From Stentor coeruleus (taxonomy: Eukaryota > Ciliophora > Heterotrichea > Heterotrichida > Stentoridae): DNA of 64,000 bases. The notes beneath the pieces were generated by a model, which searched no databases, was not told where the DNA came from, and saw only the letters and a program-made list of their open reading frames with translations. Location of the stretch: positions 1 through 64,000 of the forward strand of contig MPUH01000118.1 of assembly GCA_001970955.1 (NCBI GenBank). Direction: 5' to 3'. The position numbers and the translations under genes were made by a program. Within the stretch, counting starts at the first letter, position 1. Every line of letters starts with the position of its first letter. Shown piece after piece: positions 41,954 through 50,727 of this stretch.

Positions 41954-42277
41954 CTAATTGAGTTCTTCTACATTCCAAGAATTGCTTACTACAACTTCCA
42001 TATCAAATCTACTTGACGATTTTTCTTTTTTTGATGCGAGAACTGTTGCTCCAATTCTTTTTGGGGCTACATAGTTAGGTTGCATTTCTTTGAATAAATC
42101 ATCATCTTCTTCATGTTTTTTTTCAACTTTTTTTATAGTAGGCTTGATCTCTGTTTTTTTTAACACTTTAAGCTCGCTATCTCTTACTTCTGGGACTTTA
42201 TTTATAGGGAGAATAGGATCTTGTGAAAAAAAATTATCGCCGATGAGTTTCTTAAACATAGAAAAGCAATAACTCAT
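41954..42277 (-). CDS. Small protein, weakly EBAG9/RCAS1-like, 107 aa
   Basis: One exon, TAG stop. The N-terminus is mildly hydrophobic (MSYCFSMFKKLIGDNFF), the middle is Lys/Glu-rich (KKVEKKHEEDDDLFKEM), and the C-terminal half reads LFKEMQPNYVAPKRIG, then SSSRFDMEVVVSNSWNVEEL. The pattern Asp-x-Phe-Lys-acidic-Met-x-Pro, then Lys-Ile, then Ser-Ser-Arg, then Trp resembles the Golgi protein EBAG9 (DYFKDMTP), but the match is short and unproven. If right, it would be a peripheral Golgi protein; otherwise it is unknown. Coding composition is good. A tiny retroposon-like insertion lies 340 bp upstream of its start. Confidence 0.6.
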   Translation of the reverse strand: MSYCFSMFKKLIGDNFFSQDPILPINKVPEVRDSELKVLKKTEIKPTIKKVEKKHEEDDDLFKEMQPNYVAPKRIGATVLASKKEKSSSRFDMEVVVSNSWNVEELN

Positions 42278-43674
42278 GCTATAATTATAAACTAAATTAT
42301 TTTAATAGAATAACCATATGATTTAAAGCCTAATATTATATATTTTACATACAAAATTCAAAAGATAAAATTATTTTTATACACTCTAAACTATCTAAGT
42401 CTAATCTTTTCTAATTTTCAATATATCAACCTCTAAAAAATATTCTTATTATTAATTCAAATCTTTTATATCGCTTAAATTGTTATTGAATGACTCTAAT
42501 ATGTTTTCAAGTAAGTTTATTAAATATCTAAAGTTTAAATCTTATGATTTTAAAATAGTTTTTTAATAATTTCTGATACTTTCTCATAAAATATTAGTCA
42601 AAATTACATGTGCTGAAATTATATATTAAAGATAAGGGCTGGACAATAGTCAAGCGATAATTCTTAACTAATACTAATACTAATATATATTAAAGAATAC
42701 TCCATTGTTTTTAACGGTTTTCTTATAAATGCAAACTTTCTGTCCCCTATACACATGATAAAAAACATTGAAATAGAAGATGTTGCAGCAATTCAAAATA
42801 TGCTTCTGATTGTTTTTTTTCTCTAAGAAACAAACTGTATTGGATTATTTCAAAAAACAATGATTTAATTATCTTCAATTTTTAAAGCATAGGATTTTGA
42901 TATAGAACTGAAGAATAAATACTCTGAAAAAAATAAGAAAATTAACTATTATTCACATAGAACGACATCTATTTCACAAATCCTAAACTTTTTACAATTT
43001 TAAAGGATTTTTTGTTGATTAGAAAATGCAAGATTAGGGAAAAAATATTTTATAAAATGCTTTATGAAAGACTATCTGAATGAGCGAAAATCATTTAATA
43101 TAGATATACCTTCCATGAAATAAAGTTATTTTATTAATAGATGAATTGACTAATTCAAATAACCTTATTAAATCAATATTTTTGCTTGTATTAGGATTTA
43201 GTAAAGTGCTCACTCAATAAAAAGCAATTCTTACCTCAATTTCTAAAACCAAACCTGAGAGAATAATAAATGGAATAATAAAACTTTTTTAGTATTCAAG
43301 AAAAGCATAGTCTAAGGGAAATTTAAAAGTGAAAATAATTTCATTATCAAATTTCATGCTTGACAACAAATGGTATGTCAGGAAGTCCAATTATATTATA
43401 AACGAAAATATACAATGTATTGAAAATACATAATTACAGAACAAAAGGAATGAATAAGTATTTTGCAAATAAAATAAAAATTGCAAACTTAGTAATATCA
43501 TAAGTGAACTTTAAAATAATTAGATGTTTAAATACTCCCACAATAATTTATAAAACCCAAGCTATAATAAAAATCATTTCCCAACAAATAATCTAATAAA
43601 AATCTAAATAATAATCTTAAAGTCTTCAAAAAAACTAATCTTCTCACTACTCTCCCATAATAAAATAAACAAAA
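42278..43674. other. Intergenic between divergent genes, with a tiny retroposon-like insertion
   Basis: AT-rich. It contains the insertion at 42620-42696 (see mobile element). The last 130 bp before the EF-hand gene are C-rich and G-poor, like other 5' flanks. A minus-strand run at about 43010-43290 looks coding-like but has two internal TGA codons and no motif. Nothing else recognised. Confidence 0.45.
42620..42696 (+). mobile_element. Tiny retroposon-like insertion, copy 1
   Basis: A 51-bp core (42633-42683) lies between two perfect 13-bp direct repeats, TATATATTAAAGA at 42620-42632 and 42684-42696. The core holds AAGGGCTGGACAATAG and ends in a simple tail of the form CTAATACTAATACTAA. The same core occurs once more at 50779-50832 in the opposite orientation with one mismatch over 50 bp, and that copy has its own, different 13-bp flanking repeat. 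Equal-length target duplications, a shared core and a simple-sequence 3' tail suggest target-primed reverse transcription of a SINE or of a LINE 3' end. It is too short to encode anything. Confidence 0.65.
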
Positions 43675-44985
43675 ATGAGTATTCCTCAAGCTTGGCTACA
43701 CACTCCTAAAGTAGAAACTTACAATGATTTAATATCACAAAGAAGAAAAAATACAATCCCAGATCCCAGTTATGATTTAGATTGTGATGGAGTAGTTGGT
43801 GCTCATGATCTTGTTTTAGCTTCAAAGTTTGATTTTGATAAGGATGGTAAGCTTAATTCTCAAGAACGTGAGAATGCATTAAAAGCTATTAGCCAAGGAT
43901 ATGCTAATCAATTTGTCTGGGGTTGTGAAAGTTCTGGACTTAACCGATCATTTCGTTTAATCCAAAAAAGAGGCAAAGTAATTGTTAATGAAGATTTTTG
44001 GAAAGTTAGAGAAACATATCCGGATTTACCTACTGATAAGAAAAAATCAACTAAATCACAATTGGAAAATAAAAGGAAAGATGAAGCTAAAGAAGAAGCG
44101 AAAAAGAATGAAAAAAGGCTTAATACTGTGACTAATAGGGAAATTTCTTTGGATAACTTTTTGTGTAAAGAACATTATGTTGAAAGTCCTGCATATTCGT
44201 CAATTAAGGAAAAAAGGGAAATTGAAAAGAAAAATGCTAGAGTTCGGGCAGGACTTTCTTATGAGCCAAAGGACTTAAAAGATAATGATATTGCGTTTAG
44301 TTATAATCAAAAACCTCAAAATACCAGTTTTAGTGACATGAAATCAACAAGAAAAGCTGAAATAATAAAACAGTTAAACCGCACAGCTGACTTAAACCAC
44401 CAAACATTCTACGATAAAATAGAAAACCAAAAGCAATATACTGGTATCAAAGGAAGAAATATAAAAGACTCCATAAACGAAAGGCGAAAATTTGATGTGG
44501 ACCATTTCGAAAAGATATTCGGTAATTATGCCTTAGGCATCCACGGTAAAGAACTTCCAAAATATGAATTAAATACTCAAAAACTTCTTAACCATGACTA
44601 TCCAATAACTAATTCCCAAGGTGAAAATTATGATAATCCTTTCATCAATTATAATAAAGAGTATCATAAAATCATACATAAAAAAGATGAAATCACAAAA
44701 AAACCAACGCAGATTTCGCATGAAATAATAAATATTAACAATAAAAGCAAAGTCAATTCTAAATTCTCAACTTTTCATTCAAACTTTATGCCAAACAGTG
44801 TAAAATTACAAGAAACTTATCATGAAAGATTAAAACTTATTAAAGGGAAAAATTATGAGAAAAAAAAGTTTAAACTTTTTAATAATTATGATACTACTCC
44901 ACCTATAACTCAGAGATTGTTGCTTAAGAATTATAGTCCTGGATCTAAATTTAAGAGTATTACATCGACAGGCTTTTCTAGATAA
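43675..44985 (+). CDS. EF-hand protein, 436 aa
   Basis: One exon. Residues 30-80 hold a pair of EF-hands: loop 1 DLDCDGVVGAHDL and loop 2 DFDKDGKLNSQE, both with the Asp-x-Asp-x-Asp-Gly pattern and a final acidic or near-acidic residue. The second is canonical; the first ends in Asp at position 12. After the hands comes a conserved-looking stretch (SQGYANQFVWGCESSG). The rest (residues 110-436) is basic, Lys/Asn-rich and probably disordered, with no membrane segment. Calcium binding is well supported; the role is not. Proteins with this layout (an N-terminal EF-hand pair and a long basic tail) occur in ciliates and are often ciliary or cortical, which is only an inference here. Confidence 0.85.
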   Translation: MSIPQAWLHTPKVETYNDLISQRRKNTIPDPSYDLDCDGVVGAHDLVLASKFDFDKDGKLNSQERENALKAISQGYANQFVWGCESSGLNRSFRLIQKRGKVIVNEDFWKVRETYPDLPTDKKKSTKSQLENKRKDEAKEEAKKNEKRLNTVTNREISLDNFLCKEHYVESPAYSSIKEKREIEKKNARVRAGLSYEPKDLKDNDIAFSYNQKPQNTSFSDMKSTRKAEIIKQLNRTADLNHQTFYDKIENQKQYTGIKGRNIKDSINERRKFDVDHFEKIFGNYALGIHGKELPKYELNTQKLLNHDYPITNSQGENYDNPFINYNKEYHKIIHKKDEITKKPTQISHEIININNKSKVNSKFSTFHSNFMPNSVKLQETYHERLKLIKGKNYEKKKFKLFNNYDTTPPITQRLLLKNYSPGSKFKSITSTGFSR

Positions 44986-45169
44986 TAAATTATTTTATTG
45001 AGATTATGATGATTTGTAGGGAGATGCTGCAAAAGATAGATTTAATTAATAATTCCTATATACTCTACCCATCAATCTTCTCTAAAAACTGCATTTTTAT
45101 TCTCATTCATCCAATGGCATATTTTACTCAGGTTATTTTTCGATTTAAACATGAGGTTATAATATTAAA

Positions 45170-46171
45170 ATGGGCCAAAAATCAAGCCGAGCAAAGCTCC
45201 AGTCTGTGATTCAGCTGATTCACATGAGCCAAAAACTCAATCTTTACAGCATCCCAGAAAATTATCAAGACTTTGAATCTATTGCTTACAATTTTTACTA
45301 CGCCTATAGTAAAGAAATCAATCCTTTTGAATACTTAATCTTTACATTCAGTTCTCGAGGGTTTTTGAAGCAAAACCTTCGCATTAAAAACAAAAAGACC
45401 TATAAAAGAGCTGTAAAATTTTTAACTGGAGGGCTAATTCATGTACAAATAACTGTGGAAACGTAATTTTTATATAGAAATATTTGGCTTAAAGAATTAG
45501 AATTTAAAAACAGCCATAATGAAGATCTGGAAAACGCATTTAATAAGATAAAAGAGGAGATTAGTGAAGATTCAGAGGAAATTACCGGGGTTTTTGAAGC
45601 ATATTCGAAATTGCTAAAAGTTTCAAGTCAATTTTGTCAGTATATCACTGCTCATAATATGCAAAGTAGCGTTTTTGGTTTGTTAATGGTTATTGCTGCT
45701 GATTCTTGTAAAAGTTCAATACAGCAGCGATTTGCGATTATTGATACATTCCCATATATTGATATAAAATCTGATACCTTATCAGAAGCTTCTTCTGACA
45801 TCATTAGAGTTTGGAATGATTTTACGTTTTACTTTACTAAAGCTAGCAGCAACATTCAAAAAATTATTATGCTATTTGAATCAATAGTAAATATAATGAA
45901 ATCACTAAGCGCAAAAGACCGGTCAAGATCAAGATACACTTCAAACAAAGAAAAGGTGAAAAACGGTATCTCAGTACTTAAAATCATCCAAAATCGACTA
46001 AAACTCATGGAAGAACAACTAAAAGAATACTCAATTTCCCTAAGCAAAAATCATTCATTAGACCATATATTTAGGGCAACATCAATAGTTTCATCATGTG
46101 GAGCTTATGGTATAGAAAATCTCATGAATCTCTTCGCTATAACTCCTATTAATAAATTCCCTTTGAACTAA
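45170..46171 (+). CDS. Helical protein with N-myristoylation signal, 328 aa
   Basis: Two exons joined by a 15-nt intron (45463-45477). Not recognised. It starts MGQKSSRAKLQ, with Gly2, Ser6 and a basic patch, a good N-myristoylation consensus that would put it on a membrane's cytosolic face. The rest is predicted helical without TM segments (for example FLTGGLIHVQITVETNIWLK across the splice junction, and DIIRVWNDFTFYFTKASSNI). Splicing is supported because exon 1 otherwise stops after ITVET, and the joined frame is open for a further 230 codons. It ends with tandem stops TAA TAA, and the next gene's ATG is 5 bp after the first stop. The start at 45170 is chosen for the myristoylation signal and because an A-rich stretch precedes it. 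Confidence 0.8.
45463..45477 (+). other. 15-nt intron
   Basis: GTAATTTTTATATAG. It joins ...VET to NIWLK in frame in the N-myristoylation-signal gene. It is the most typical of the four 15-nt introns. Confidence 0.95.
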
Positions 46172-46176
46172 TAAAT

Positions 46177-47235
46177 ATGAAAAAAGTCAAAATCAACCCC
46201 AAAATTGCTGAAGAGGCTAAAGAAAGGGAAAAAAGGTGGAAGGAACTTAGAGGATTTATGGAAAAATATCAAGACCCAAAGCAAAAACCAAAACTCATAT
46301 CGGAATCAAGTCAAAACCCTGAGAAAAAGCCTAAAGAAAACGAAGTTGACAAAGTGCTAAAAGAGCTGAACCTTGAAAAATACTCAAAAATCATGCAGGA
46401 AAACGGTATTGACGATATGGAAATATTCCAAGAACTTACTGAGCCTCATCTTGAACAGCTGGGTATTGTCTTAGGACATCGGATAAAAATCATGAAAAAA
46501 ATCAGAGAGCTTAATGGAACTATAGAAAAAAACATAATAAAAAGTCCAATGAAAACTGAACCAAGTCCTGAAAACCAAAGGAAAACATTAAAACAAGAAG
46601 GATCAATTCAATATAATAATTCAAGTTCTAGTTTGAAATCTTTAGATGTTAAACCTAAAGTTCAGGGTAAAAGTGAAAGGAATATAAAAGAAGAGGTAAA
46701 ATATAGTCCTAATATTGGTAAAAGTGAAGCTAAAGAAATAGCTTGTGGAAGTCCACCACCTGAAGAAAATATAGAGGTAAAACCTAAGGTAGTCAAAGTG
46801 ACAAGTTTGACTCCACGTGAGTTTGTTGCAACTAATAATATAGGAAAAGGGAATAAAATTATAGAAACAAATATGGTTGGGAAAAATGATGATAAAACTC
46901 CGCTTGTTGTGTTAAATAAACCACCAGTTCCTATAAAACCTGTCACTGTAGGAAAGGCAATAACAACGTATCAGCCTTTAAGTCAAGAAGCAGAGAAAAA
47001 CGTAAAAATTAGTGAAATGCTTGTCCCGAAAATAGAAGAAAATAAAAAAGAAGAATTCAAATGGGACCATTTTAGTTATGTTCCTTATAAACCATCAGAA
47101 GAAATCCAAGCAGTGATTTCTAAAAAACCTTCGTCAAGACCAAGTTCTGCAACACATAGGCAAGAAGTAAAAACAACAGAAAGACATAATGAAGTAGTGA
47201 AAGAAAGCATTGAAGTTGCAGGCTGGGATAATTAA
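46177..47235 (+). CDS. SAM-domain protein, 352 aa
   Basis: One exon. A SAM domain lies at about residues 50-110: VDKVLKELNLEKYSKIMQEN, then ELTEPHLEQLGIVLGHRIKI, with the usual aromatic/Leu core and the Leu-Gly-x-x-x-Gly-His turn. SAM domains self-associate or bind other SAMs or RNA. The remaining 240 residues are low-complexity, rich in Lys, Pro, Ser and Glu, with no further domain, ending in EVAGWDN. The N-terminal 45 residues are basic and helical (EEAKEREKRWKELRGFMEKY). The start codon is only 5 bp past the stop of the preceding gene, so its transcript must either begin inside that gene or be dicistronic. I infer a scaffold or adaptor role. Confidence 0.85.
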   Translation: MKKVKINPKIAEEAKEREKRWKELRGFMEKYQDPKQKPKLISESSQNPEKKPKENEVDKVLKELNLEKYSKIMQENGIDDMEIFQELTEPHLEQLGIVLGHRIKIMKKIRELNGTIEKNIIKSPMKTEPSPENQRKTLKQEGSIQYNNSSSSLKSLDVKPKVQGKSERNIKEEVKYSPNIGKSEAKEIACGSPPPEENIEVKPKVVKVTSLTPREFVATNNIGKGNKIIETNMVGKNDDKTPLVVLNKPPVPIKPVTVGKAITTYQPLSQEAEKNVKISEMLVPKIEENKKEEFKWDHFSYVPYKPSEEIQAVISKKPSSRPSSATHRQEVKTTERHNEVVKESIEVAGWDN

Positions 47236-48094
47236 TAAACTAGTCAATAAAAGTATTCCATCTTCATCTATCACTTTATAGCCTATTTTCACTTAATTTA
47301 CTTTTCTAATCTAGTAAAAGCCATATTATAAAAACATATATATTCTTATAAATTCCTAATTTTCCATAAATCATTATCAAATAATTACCATAAAAAAGTT
47401 AAATACTAATGCCAAAAACCCTAAATTGTAGATAAATTCAAGGATATGGGCTGTGTAAGGATATTGGGAAAATAGTTTTTGGAATAAGAGTGAAGAATTT
47501 TGGGTTTTTGATGTTGTTGAGGGAGGATTGAGGAAAGTGTGGCTTTTGTTCTGGAGGTGATTTTTAAAGAGCTATGCATTTTCTGATTAGGGTGCAGATT
47601 TATATGGTTTGATTAGAATTTTCACAAATAAAGGATTTGGCGAAATAACTTGAATTTTATTTAGTGGTTTACCGTTCACTTACACAAACCCTAAAATAAG
47701 CACGGGTTTTTCTGGTTCGATCAGATCTTTTAAATATAAAGTATCTCTTCTCTGAGAACACCAAAAACTTTAGGAATAGATATATAGCAAGGTTACAAAG
47801 ACTGGATTATCACTAAAAATGAAGCCTCAAAAATTGAAGAAATTCTCAGGCATATTACTCCTAAATTTACAATCATCATATTAATATATCTTAAATTTTA
47901 AAGTTGAATATATTATAATATTACCCATTTACAAGATAAATACCCTTCGTATTCATTTTATTATGTTCAAACGAAGCAATTTCCTTATTATTTCATAACT
48001 AAACCATTCAAATATTCCTACTTCTTTTTTTCCTTCAAAAAACCCACAAAATATAAACCCCCATACACTATTTACAAAGCCTATTAATTCACTT
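47236..48094. other. Intergenic between convergent genes
   Basis: C-rich for 200 bp after the SAM gene, then a sharply G-rich block (47450-47660), then C-rich again toward the minus-strand gene. Two AAACCCTAAA telo-box-like decamers occur at 47416-47425 and 47696-47705; their meaning is unclear. A T-arm-like TTCTGGTTCGATCAG near 47716 was examined and does not extend to a tRNA. No gene recognised. Confidence 0.4.
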
Positions 48095-48466
48095 CTAAAT
48101 TATTAAGCAAACACTCTCATTTGAAGCACTAATCAAACAATTACTACACCACAATGATTTTTTAATTTCATCTCTTTCAAGTACCAAAGCTGGCTTTACT
48201 GTATAGTCAGTTTCTTCCTCTTTAGTTTTAAATTTACTTGAAATGTGTGGAGGTTTATTAAGTTGGATATTGAGGAGTATTTTATCATCTTCCTCACCAT
48301 TACCACTTGAGTAAAAAGAACCGTTCACTTCTCCAAAAGATGCTTCAAAGTCTGCTGATTCAAGAGACCGATCAGAGGCAAAGTCTTTATATGTAGTAAA
48401 ATCTTGATTTTTATGCTCAGAATCTTTCTTTTTATCTGAGTTCATTCTTATATGATTCGAGTTCAT
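48095..48466 (-). CDS. Small acidic protein with CaaX-like C-terminus, 123 aa
   Basis: Not recognised. One exon, TAG stop. The protein is polar, Ser/Asp/Glu-rich and apparently disordered (for example SLESADFEASFGEVNGSFYS). The last 18 residues turn hydrophobic with clustered Cys: SLWCSNCLISASNES, then VCLII. The final four residues, Cys-Leu-Ile-Ile, fit a CaaX prenylation box, and the extra cysteines could be palmitoylated, so lipid anchoring at a membrane is a reasonable inference. There is no catalytic motif. Coding composition is good but the protein is short, so moderate confidence. Confidence 0.6.
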   Translation of the reverse strand: MNSNHIRMNSDKKKDSEHKNQDFTTYKDFASDRSLESADFEASFGEVNGSFYSSGNGEEDDKILLNIQLNKPPHISSKFKTKEEETDYTVKPALVLERDEIKKSLWCSNCLISASNESVCLII

Positions 48467-48704
48467 GTTATTTATTAAATATTATTTATCTATGATAATA
48501 AATTAGTTCATAAAATTATAATGGTTTTTATATCAGAATTTAGTTTTGATTATTGATTTTATATTGGAATATAAGGTTTTATTTGTTGAAGATTGCAAAT
48601 TGGGTTTATACAATATTTTAATTATTTAAGAAGATGAGAATAGTGTGGAAGATAATATATTGTTTATGCTGAAAAAGGAAATAAAGGCAAATTCTTATAA
48701 CTAA

Positions 48705-49511
48705 CTAAAGATTAGTAGACGGTTCAAGCCATCTTTCAGTATGAAGGGTGTTAATCCTGAAGTTAGATGTATCAACTTCAAAACCTCTTACAACAGCGGA
48801 TAGGATTTCAGGGTGATACACCCTACCTTCTTTCTCTAGTGTCAAGATGCAATTTTTAGTGTTTCTTCCAACATCAACAAAATTCTCGACTTGTATAAAA
48901 ACATTATCATCAAGTTGACCTTGTTCATTAACAACCTTAGAATCAATGCCTTTTTCAGGAAGTAAAGTTTGTTTGTCTTGTGACAATCTATGAATTTCAT
49001 CAATAAAAATCCAAGTTTTCCATCTATATCCTGTAATATTCGAATGCTCTACTTTAAGAACTTTTCCTCCTCTTAAAAGACTAAGTCTATTAATATGGAA
49101 TCTAAGGTTGTAATAGTGTTCAAAGTAAGGATAAATACCTAAGATTGCTCCCCATAAGAAAAATGTACTTGAATTCCAGAGCATTTGGAATGGGTTTTCT
49201 AAATACATGTATAAATTGAATGGGATAAGAAGTGTTGGAAGGCAATGAGGGTATGGGAAATAGACTGGATTATTTCTCCAGACTTCACTTTCGAAAAGGA
49301 CAAGCTCGCCTGTACGGTTGAACTCAATTTGTTCTTTTGGTTTGAATAAGGTTGAGTCTTGAACGTAAACTTTTCGGTTCTGATGCATATACTTGGTAAA
49401 CTCTTCGTTTGTAGGATTCCCTGGATATTGGTAATGCTCTTCATAGTAAGGTTTTACAGTACTGAACAACCTTGTCAAAGTCCTTGCTTGACGTAACATA
49501 TTATTATCCAC
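48705..49511 (-). CDS. Probable mitochondrial membrane protein, 268 aa
   Basis: One exon, TAG stop. The first 20 residues (MDNNMLRQARTLTRLFSTVK) are basic and hydroxylated, with no acidic residue after Asp2, a good mitochondrial targeting peptide; RLFS-TV suits the processing peptidase. Two hydrophobic segments follow at about 85-105 and 108-128 (LPTLLIPFNLYMYL; SSTFFLWGAILGIYPYFEHY), a likely hairpin in the inner membrane. The C-terminal half is a soluble, beta-rich domain (for example VFIQVENFVDVGRNTKNCIL). The layout of targeting peptide, two TMs and a soluble domain recalls TMEM70/TMEM186-type assembly factors and ciliate-specific respiratory subunits, but no specific match is claimed. 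Confidence 0.72.
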   Translation of the reverse strand: MDNNMLRQARTLTRLFSTVKPYYEEHYQYPGNPTNEEFTKYMHQNRKVYVQDSTLFKPKEQIEFNRTGELVLFESEVWRNNPVYFPYPHCLPTLLIPFNLYMYLENPFQMLWNSSTFFLWGAILGIYPYFEHYYNLRFHINRLSLLRGGKVLKVEHSNITGYRWKTWIFIDEIHRLSQDKQTLLPEKGIDSKVVNEQGQLDDNVFIQVENFVDVGRNTKNCILTLEKEGRVYHPEILSAVVRGFEVDTSNFRINTLHTERWLEPSTNL

Positions 49512-50044
49512 TATTTTCTTAGGGAGGTATTAGATTAGAAGATTATGATTTCGTTAAGCAATTAAAGGAAAAGATTCTTGATTTATATACTCTTAAAAAG
49601 TACTTATTTATTCAAGAAAATATAATTATTTACCATTCTGATAAGGATGAAGAAGTCTATGACATGACAGAAAAGTAAATAAATAATCTTAGTAGTGTAT
49701 ACGAACAGTGATTATATGCGATGCAAATAAAACTTGTATAAGCCAACATATGAGTTGAATACTTTAGGGAAATTCTAGGCTTAAAAGTATTTAACTAATA
49801 GTGTGATCATTTTTCTATAAAATTTCATCACCCACCCTTTGATTTTTAAAATCGTATTACTGTGTATTTTTATTATCTGAAATAAAAAGTCCATAACTCT
49901 TATCATCCCTCCTAAAATCATAAACTACTTAATAAACTTTTATACATTTAAAAATGAAAACTACCACAAAATTACACACAACTTTCCAATTATGTGCCAT
50001 ACCCAAAGCAAACTTTCTATGAATTTTTAAAATAAGATTAAAAT
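49512..50044. other. Intergenic, with a short coding-like island
   Basis: A plus-strand open run at 49523-49678 (51 codons, no ATG at its start, TAA end) has strongly coding composition (RLEDYDFVKQLKEKILDL, then YHSDKDEEVYDMTEK). It begins 11 bp from the ATG of the minus-strand mitochondrial gene. It may be a gene remnant, or chance. The remainder is AT-rich, turning C-rich toward 50044. Nothing else seen. Confidence 0.35.
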
Positions 50045-50695
50045 TTAAAAAGGCTGGATATGATAAACTTTATCAAAAAGTCTGTTTTTAGTTTTTTCCA
50101 ATCCAAGTGGATACGTATCAAAATTATCAGCATCCAAAATCATATACAAATTATTTTCAAGTTTATTTTTCTCAACAATAGTCTGCTGAAATGTTAAAAT
50201 ATTCATTTTTGTTCTAGTTTTACCATACTTCAATATATTTTCTAGTTCATTATATCCTTGTTGTATATAGCATCCTTTTATTCTCTTCATATACTTTTTC
50301 ATAATATCCTCAATGCTTATTTTGTTTTCAATATATTCTTTATTTATTAACTCAAGCTTAAGGTTGTGAAGGAAAAATATAGAATTCAAATTATTAAAAT
50401 ACCGAAAATATCCTTCTTTAGCTTTGCATTTTAATAAATAAAAGGTAAGTTTATGTTGATTTATACTAGATAAATTACCATGTTTGTCTGCATAAATACT
50501 CATAAAATTATGCTTAGCTTTATTTATTTTAAGCTTGAACATAGTATTGAACTGAAATATATCTAAAGGTTTTTCACTATTTATTGAAGAAAAAATATCA
50601 TCTTCAAAATCAGAGTCTAGATCAAAATGTGAGTTTTTTATAGTAACACTAAGAGAATACAAACAACCTGATCTTCGAATATTTGCACAACCCAT
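50045..50695 (-). CDS. Hypothetical protein, 216 aa, possible N-acylation
   Basis: Not recognised. One exon, TAA stop. The start MGCANIRRSGC has Gly2 and Cys3, a possible myristoylation/palmitoylation signal, though Arg at position 7 is not ideal. The body is rich in Lys, Asn, Phe, Tyr and Ile (for example FRYFNNLNSIFFLHNLKLEL and EDIMKKYMKRIKGCYIQQGY). It has no TM segment. Its 5' flank is unusual: a run of diverged 51-65 bp repeats beginning about 30 bp upstream of the ATG, with a tiny retroposon-like insertion in it. Codon composition is more AT-rich than its neighbours, so it could be fast-evolving. Confidence 0.55.
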   Translation of the reverse strand: MGCANIRRSGCLYSLSVTIKNSHFDLDSDFEDDIFSSINSEKPLDIFQFNTMFKLKINKAKHNFMSIYADKHGNLSSINQHKLTFYLLKCKAKEGYFRYFNNLNSIFFLHNLKLELINKEYIENKISIEDIMKKYMKRIKGCYIQQGYNELENILKYGKTRTKMNILTFQQTIVEKNKLENNLYMILDADNFDTYPLGLEKTKNRLFDKVYHIQPF

Positions 50696-50727
50696 GATTG
50701 TAAAATGTATAAAGATACTTTAAAAGA

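Noticed and set aside
41754-41957. 67-codon frame ending at the 3' end of the small EBAG9-like gene
   Set aside because: AT-driven composition, overlaps a C-rich 3' flank, no motif.
43010-43290. Coding-like minus-strand run with two TGA codons
   Set aside because: Considered as a second gene fossil, but there is no domain signature or periodicity to set it apart from chance.
45006-45209. 67-codon frame before the N-myristoylation-signal gene
   Set aside because: It overlaps the start of a better-supported gene and has no motif.
47700-47745. tRNA-like T-arm (TTCTGGTTCGATCAG)
   Set aside because: No matching acceptor stem, anticodon arm or D-arm at the right distances on either strand.
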